Shown here: positions 58,118-64,000 of the stretch, in pieces | How positions within the stretch are numbered: the stretch's first letter is position 1 | How the letters are laid out: every line of letters begins with the position of its first letter | Assembly (NCBI GenBank): GCA_014529385.2 | Contig: CM043967.1 | Span: 4,339,001 to 4,403,000 of the forward strand | Source of the DNA: Adiantum capillus-veneris | Taxonomy: Eukaryota; Streptophyta; Polypodiopsida; Polypodiales; Pteridaceae | Length of the DNA stretch: 64,000 bases | Direction: 5' to 3' | Program-made: the position numbers and the translations under genes | The notes under the pieces: generated by a model | Databases searched by the model: none | Told to the model about the DNA's origin: nothing | What the model saw: the letters and a program-made list of their open reading frames with translations, nothing else

Positions 58118-59132
58118 CATTGTGAGAGACAAATGAAAGAGAGAGTGTTCTCTGTGTGCGCAAAATGGATTGGTGACTGTTGCAAAGAAGGCAAATCTTT
58201 TGCTCTCATTTAAAATGCTACCTCTATGTAGCGCCAACTCCCTGACTCCTAACAATAGTCCTCCAACTCATAATGTGATCGTTCAATTATGTGACAATCT
58301 AACTTTGTATGCGCACTCACCACTCAATTCTGCTAGAGAGAAGAGAACCATGGAGGAAAAGAATACTGTCAACTATTGGTGAGCATGGGTAGCCATTGGA
58401 GGATCACCTGATAGACACGGAGAAGCTGAACAGGAGAGGGACACCAAGCACCTTGAGGAATCAGAACAGGAGGGACATCGAGGATTTTGATGAATCGGAG
58501 GAGCAAGCAAAGACCAAAGATGGGATGTTTATAGTTGATTTGCCGGATTTGCCTTTACATGTTGTTTGCACTATTGCACCCATTAACGATATGTTGTACA
58601 ACCATCAAGTAGACCCAACAACATGAACTTATGGAAATTGTCAAACATAAAACTCTATTTCTGCTTGAGAATTTTCAAAGAACTTGTAAAATTGACAAAT
58701 TGATTTTATTGTTGACAATACATAGAAATCTACAAATTGAAAGTCTTGTCTACTTTGTCCTGCAAAACACAAAGAGCATCACAAGACAAAGCTGCAGGTC
58801 CCTCCTAGCTAGCGAGAAAGAAACCTGCTAAAACACATTATGCTTGCAAGTAATATTGGGGGTAGAGGAGACAAAAAGGCGTAGCCACTTGGCCATATAA
58901 CACACAAAAGCAGCTGGAAGGCTTGCAAGGAGCTGGTGCAGCTACTTGGAGAGATGAGAATACTGAGAGATAAATATGGGGGGATTCTCTACCACATGAT
59001 AGCTTGCAGGCTGTTCCCCTCCTCTCCGTCCTCCTACTGGGTGCATGCCAGTCCTACAATCAAGAGGCTATGAGATGGCTCATGTCTCCTGTTAGTAGCT
59101 TTAGGCTGATCAGGCCTCTTGGGTACGGCAAG

Positions 59133-59135
<3 letters not shown>
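58118..59135. other. Non-coding stretch, one weak ORF
   Basis: A 76-codon ORF (58,396-58,626) has no recognisable domain and no context, so it is not called as a gene. Confidence 0.4.

Positions 59136-59202
<67 letters not shown>
59136..59202 (+). repeat. (CT)n array
   Basis: This is an uninterrupted CT repeat of about 67 bp. A CA run lies shortly after at 59,322-59,341. Confidence 0.95.
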
Positions 59203-59205
<3 letters not shown>

Positions 59206-59766
59206 GAGCTTCAAAGGCGCCTCTTTGCCTCATACTTCGCTCCTCACCTCTCGCGGGCCATCCTCCCATCCACCAACCACGTGGAGAATTGCATTATGCA
59301 TAAATCCAATTCTCCATAATAGACACACACACACACACACATGTTTACTAGCTTTTCTCTTTTCGGCTGCCTCTCCTCCTATCGAGGTGGTCAGGATGGC
59401 TGTTCACAATTTCGCACCTGTTCACCTCCCAAGCAGGCCTGGAAATTGAAGGGTGCCCTTGTCCTTCCTAGGGAAGGGGAATTCCCTTAGCTGGCCTTCG
59501 GAGAGGAAGGGCCATCATACACTTTGCCCGTCATCATGCAAGGCAAAAATGCACCAACCTGTCACTCGATACCCCTTAATTTTCTTGCTCCTATGAAATA
59601 TTCACTTGCTTTTGGTGTATCTTTTATTGTTCCATACTTAAGAGGAGATAGCATTAGGTATTCTTTAATTAAATTCGATGGTTAGTAAATTTTTAGTATA
59701 TTGGTATATTATACTTTAGCTCTGTTTTCTCCTCTTCCCCCCAAAAGCATCACCATTAGTTTTCAC

Positions 59767-59814
<48 letters not shown>

Positions 59815-60240
59815 CACACACACCTCTTGAGAGCACTCACTTTAGCCAACATGTGCCACAAGAAGAGTATGCAAGAGTGTGCCAGTTTGAGGGACATTTT
59901 TGAGGTGAGGCCCTCTGAGAAAAGGAAGAGGAGGGAGGCAATTCAATGAGGTAAGGCCCTCTAAGAGGAAGAAAGAGGAAGGTGTCTTGGTCAATGCCTA
60001 TTGCAACAAAGGCATGGATGACATGATCCAGAAGTTCATGCAAGGGTAGAGGGGCCAAGATGTGGTTCGAGATTCTCTTGGCATATAGTGGCCCTTCAAC
60101 AGGCATGCTCCTACTTGCATGCTATAACTGCAAGTAGGAGAGAGGGCAGTGCGTGGTGCAAACAGAGAAAGAAGTGTACATAGAAAGTGTTCATCTCTCA
60201 TGTGAAGCCATGAAGAGGCCAAAAATGCGGAGACGGAGAG

Positions 60241-60284
<44 letters not shown>

Positions 60285-61535
60285 CGTGACTTGTTTCCTT
60301 GAGCCTCAATGATATCTCCTCATTTCCTTTAAAAGATTCATGCCCAAATTCAACCGTAGTCACACATGCGCTAGAGGCTAGGACATTAGAGGAGGAGCTT
60401 AGAGGTCGCTAGATTCTAGAATCATCATGCACGTTGCACACATCACAAGTCTGGTTGCATCAGACTTTGCATTGCAAAGCATCTACATCCGTACAAAAAG
60501 CATAACTAGTGAGCTGCCACTCTCAAATCTTGTCACATTTTGATTTTTTGAAGGTCTTCATTAAAAATAACATATTAAAAGTGTTATCTCTTCTTTGATT
60601 TAGGTGGTGGGATTCAAAGCTTAATAAATTTGAACTTATATTTTACCACCTTAGAGCTTAGGCTTTATTATTTTTTCTAATATATAAGCAATGCTCAATA
60701 GGAGCTATTTATATTAAAGAAGGAAAACACTACAAGTGTCTTGGCTTTTATATGGATCGGCGATCGGCAACCCACCATTACAGACCATGAAAACCCCATA
60801 TGCATCACATGCCACAAGGAGCATAAACACCATAAAGACTAGGATCTTACAAACAATATATTTGGACACAGATCTTGAGCAGTGGATGCCACCAGATTGA
60901 GGTCCTTGCCACCCCACCCCAACATGTCCAATGGATAGGAAGACAAAACGACACATGGCAGCAAATTAAAATCTATCGGAGAAACTTCCTACCACCACAA
61001 AGCTCAAACTAAAACGAGTCAATCCTGAATGCAGCACATCCGAGTTACACCTTAGAACTTAGGCTCATGTTTTAACTAAGCAACCTTCTACTTTGAATTT
61101 TTTTGGGCTATTTTATAGAATTTATCTTTGAAGGGCATTTTCAAAACTTGCCCTTTCTAGTGAAGGCTTATTTTCAAAGGACCCGTCTATTGGGAAGGGG
61201 CCTCTAAACAGCATGCTCTTCATCGGGAAGGCCTATCACAAAAGTTCCATGCATGTGCAGGGCTAGACCACTAAGGAAGGGTGGGAAGGGTTGCAATTTC
61301 CAGCACTGCTCCCAAGCCAACACCTCCTCCTGGGTCACCGCACCTGCTCCCCACTTTCTTTAGTTGTAGCCACGTGCCTACAGCCACATGGCTCCGGCTG
61401 AAAGCGGCTCGCCATAACAGAGTCTAACCCATCGATGAGCACATTATGCTTCTTAATGTCTAGCTCGTTCTTGCCCGTGAGGGGATGAAAACATTTGCAG
61501 CCGGCCATGAGTGACGGGCCATGTTGGCGCCCTTA
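59203..61535. other. Non-coding stretch with CT and GA arrays
   Basis: (CT)n lies at 59,770-59,810 and (GA)n at 60,244-60,282. No gene is supported. Confidence 0.5.
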
Positions 61536-61715
61536 TCACTCTCTCGGCTAGGGTTCAATACGAGCTGTTGACGACTTTTGTACTTCAAAATCAAATTTTT
61601 ATGAAGGCAATCAAAAATGCAATCGAGAGTGTCCCGCCCTCGTAAACGATTTCTGTTCTTCTGACTTGTTCGCGAAGCCACAATGCAAGCTTGAGAGAGA
61701 GAGAGAGAGAGAGAC
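61536..61715 (+). repeat. Dispersed repeat ending in (GA)n, copy 2
   Basis: It matches 54,790-54,990 (cactctct-ggcta, atacgag-tgttgac, gttcgcgaagccacaatg) and ends in (GA)n 61,692-61,715. The segment ggttcaatacgag resembles a Pol III B box, but no A box was found at the right distance. Confidence 0.65.
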
Positions 61716-61754
61716 ATAGAGAGAGCGCTGTGGGATGTGAAGAAAGAAGGGACC

Positions 61755-62490
61755 ATGTATCGGCTGACCAACACCACGCATACAGAGGTGGCTCCGAGCC
61801 TGCCGCTGCCCAGCCTGCCGATTTGCTTTGGAGCAGCCAGCGAGGATTTGCTTCTGTTTGAAGAGCGTGCCTCAGCGGAGAAGGCCAAGGCCAGGGATGG
61901 CTCTCTCCTCTCCGCGCATGCTGCCAAAATTGCTGAACTTCTTGCGTCCACTGATATCAACTACTTGTAAGCCTCGCCTGCCTTCATTGAATTATGCCAC
62001 TTTGCCCATCTCAGTTACATTTCGTATTCATTTTTTGAGCTAGATTTGCTTTCTGCTTTGACTTTTGCCTGTTATAAAGGTCCGTAAGAGATGGTCTGAA
62101 GGATGATTTGAGCCACATTTTATCGAGTTCAAACAGTCTAGTTGCTGCAGTTCTTCAGCATAATCCAGAGGCCTTCAGCTTTGTAAAAACAGGTAATTCA
62201 TCTGTTTTCATTTCCTGAGGAGTGATTTTGTCAACATTTGTACGATTTCCTGTCAATGCTCTTGCTGTCTAACAATTTAGTCTATGAAGTCATCAAGTGT
62301 ATAATGCTGTTCAGCTTTCTTAAGCTATGCTCATTTTTAAGTAACACATATTGATGGAACTTGTTCCCATTTAACACAACACCACGAAAGGCCACTCCTC
62401 TAGATTATTCAACTTTTTGTGTCAGGAATCAAAATTACGGTGAACCACAATTGCTGGAATCTTGAAGCTGTAGTTCTTTTGAAAGGGTGA
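61755..62490 (+). CDS. Candidate host gene, two or three exons, unrecognised
   Basis: Exon 1 (61,755-61,966) starts MYRLTNTTHTEVAPSLPLPS and ends ASTDINYL with a strong donor TT|GTAAGC. Exon 2 (62,080-62,192) follows a T-rich acceptor, keeps the frame (SVRDGLKDDLSHILSSSNS, LQHNPEAFSFVKTG) and ends ACAG|GTAATT. A possible exon 3 (62,426-62,490) starts after ttttgtgtcAG, is in frame (IKITVNHNCWNLEAVVLL) and ends in TGA. The introns would be 113 and 233 bp, normal for plants. The protein looks like real soluble coding sequence (leucine-rich helices, no transposon motif). I do not recognise the family. It could be the 5' end of a gene whose later exons are lost. It begins 40 bp after a (GA)n array. 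Confidence 0.45.
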
Positions 62491-63280
62491 CTTAGTTTGC
62501 ATTCATAATATATCTATGTCATATTTATGATTAGTCTCAAGACTTACCATGAACCATCATTCCTCTAAGGTTGGGTAGTCTTAAGCTTTACACTGGATAT
62601 GAAGCATTGTATGGCAACTTGTCCTTCGTCCCGATTAAAGTTTTTCACCTCCCGGATGGTGTTGCTAGAGCCCAAGTGGTTGTGTAGTTTCTCATCTATG
62701 CCACGTTCAGGCCATGTATTACTTGGTCCGATGCGTTGGCTGAAACCACCCGACCACACAACTCAAAAATACAGTAGTAATGTGAAAATTGTTGTGGTAA
62801 GCTAAACTTGTGAACTATAAGTGGTGCCTAGCTTTAAGGCTTGCATAAATCGGTTAGACCGAAGGTCCCTTACACCTTAAGGTTTTGGGGTGTAGATGGC
62901 TAGACCAGTTTGTGGAAACCTCACAATTAAGCATGCATGGCATGTGCAGGAACAATGCTAGAATGGGTGACCTCATGGGAAGTTGTACCCCCATGCCATA
63001 TCGACTAGTATAAACTTAAAGGTTGGGGAGTTGTAAACTAAAAACCTAATTCTGGTGTCTACTTTACCTCCACGCTAGTTTTAGGGGGGGCTCTGTATGT
63101 AGCACTAGGTTTTGGGAAAATTTAAAACCCTTGGTTGTGGAGTACATCTAAAATTTACAGTCAATGAGTAAAGAAAAAAAACTCATAGTAGATGTAATGT
63201 GCAACAAAAATGATTTATGGTGATTTAAGTTTTAACTCAGGATGAGTGCTCATTGCATACTCAAGGTTCTTTTTACTTTC

Positions 63281-63281
<1 letters not shown>
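62491..63281. other. Non-coding stretch
   Basis: No gene is supported. It may be intron or 3' flank of the candidate gene. Confidence 0.4.
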
Positions 63282-63377
<96 letters not shown>

Positions 63378-63985
63378 AATGAAATGTTATATTAACGTCT
63401 TCAAAAGGTCAAAGTGACCTATGAGACCAAAAAGTTACAATGTGGTGGATCTGATACAAAGTCAGAGTAACAAGGTGACAAAATGACAAAATAAAATACT
63501 ATGGAATCCTAAACTGCTAGGTGTGAACTAGGAAGCTAGCTGGGATAGCTAGATCACAAGAGATCCAGCATCGGTCGCTGACAGGTCTCATCAATCTCCT
63601 CCATGGTCAGTAGTCTGACCGGGCGTCGTGCATGTCGGGCCAAAGTGATCCGAATCCTTTGATGCAGCCTCCGTCGATGCTGTGTAGTCCTCCGTAGTCG
63701 TGGGCATTTGGATCTCCCCAACTCGGTTGCTTGGTCGATCAGTGTGCCTCTGGTGTGAGGCGACAAGCTCTACTGTGGTAGGAGCTCCTCCGGGTGTCCA
63801 GTGGCAACTCTAAAGAAGTCTGTGATCTGTCTCTGAGACTGGCTAGCCTCTCCTCTCATCAAGCTTTCTCTGTGTCTGCGCAGCTCGAGCAAAAACAAAC
63901 CCAGGCATCTCTTATCCTCATACCGCATGACTCTGGAGAGTGGTCCAAAGCCCTTTCTGAACATGCAATGGAAGCGGCCTCGTAG
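63282..63985 (-). mobile_element. 3' end of a minus-strand LINE-type element, (TC)n tail
   Basis: On the minus strand an ORF (KGFGPLSRVMRYEDKRC, LELRRHRESLMRGEASQ, RQITDFFRVATGHPEELLP), with one stop near 63,770, continues as RLLTMEEIDETCQRPMLDLL and ends at 63,554. A 3' UTR follows, with TGTAACTTTTTGGTCTCAT, the AGGTCA/TGACCT hairpin (63,406-63,420) and then (TC)n to 63,282. The tail is the one seen at 32.5 kb. The ORF is not recognised and could be the C-terminus of a different LINE or of a gag-like protein. Confidence 0.55.
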
Positions 63986-64000
63986 CTCGTAGTGGACGGG

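Overview
This window looks like transposon-dominated intergenic DNA from a land plant with a large genome. The evidence is plant-type Ty3/gypsy and Ty1/copia retrotransposons, copia primer sites complementary to initiator-Met tRNA, a LINE, a tRNA-derived SINE, and long (CT)n, (GA)n and (CA)n arrays at many element ends. Nearly all coding sequence belongs to mobile elements and most of it is broken. There is no sign of bacteria. The exact lineage (lycophyte, fern, gymnosperm or other) cannot be read from the sequence. Penelope-like elements without an endonuclease have been reported from a lycophyte, so that group is worth testing first.

Layout. 1-9.5 kb: a Ty3/gypsy element cut by the left edge, with gag-protease, RT-RNase H and integrase, then an unexpected second retropepsin-like domain. 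10.3-10.8 kb: a copia-type LTR on the minus strand. 11.6-27.0 kb: a large retroelement, here called PLE-A, on the plus strand, flanked by ~3.2 kb direct repeats and split by a nested copia (17,809-22,791, minus strand). 27.0-32.6 kb: two LINE-related units, one with ORF1 only and one with ORF1 plus ORF2. They share a 3' hairpin and end in (CT)n instead of poly(A). 33.4-36.3 kb: a gag-only copia remnant and an inverted partner LTR. 36.8-39.0 kb: microsatellite-flanked terminal-repeat fragments and a deleted third PLE-like copy. 41.5-51.7 kb: PLE-B on the minus strand, with the same architecture as PLE-A but strongly diverged. 52-61.5 kb: low-gene DNA with many microsatellites, LTR fragments and a doublet of tRNA-derived SINEs. 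61.7-62.5 kb: the only candidate host gene, with two or three exons. 63.3-64 kb: the 3' end of another LINE on the minus strand.

The strongest candidate for an undescribed system is the PLE-A/PLE-B family. Two copies that differ widely in DNA sequence share one plan: a long terminal direct repeat; a TATA box about 100 nt before a short 20-codon first exon inside that repeat; a 2.2-3.4 kb intron; a gag-like ORF1 ending in an RG-rich tail; and an ORF2 with a reverse transcriptase of the Penelope/telomerase-like kind (KxHKxKFRWI-like block, TADITQCYE, GFSC(S)PIMCNLY, F(R)FMDD). No GIY-YIG endonuclease was seen. Donor and acceptor phases match separately in each copy (phase 1 in A, phase 0 in B). 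The body ends in a covarying hairpin plus a G-rich block and (CG)n(CA)n, and this end is present in three copies. Introns kept in the genome and LTR-like direct repeats are known traits of Penelope-like elements. The gag-like partner, the first exon inside the repeat, the conserved 3' structure and a conserved recursive-splice-like site appear worth describing.
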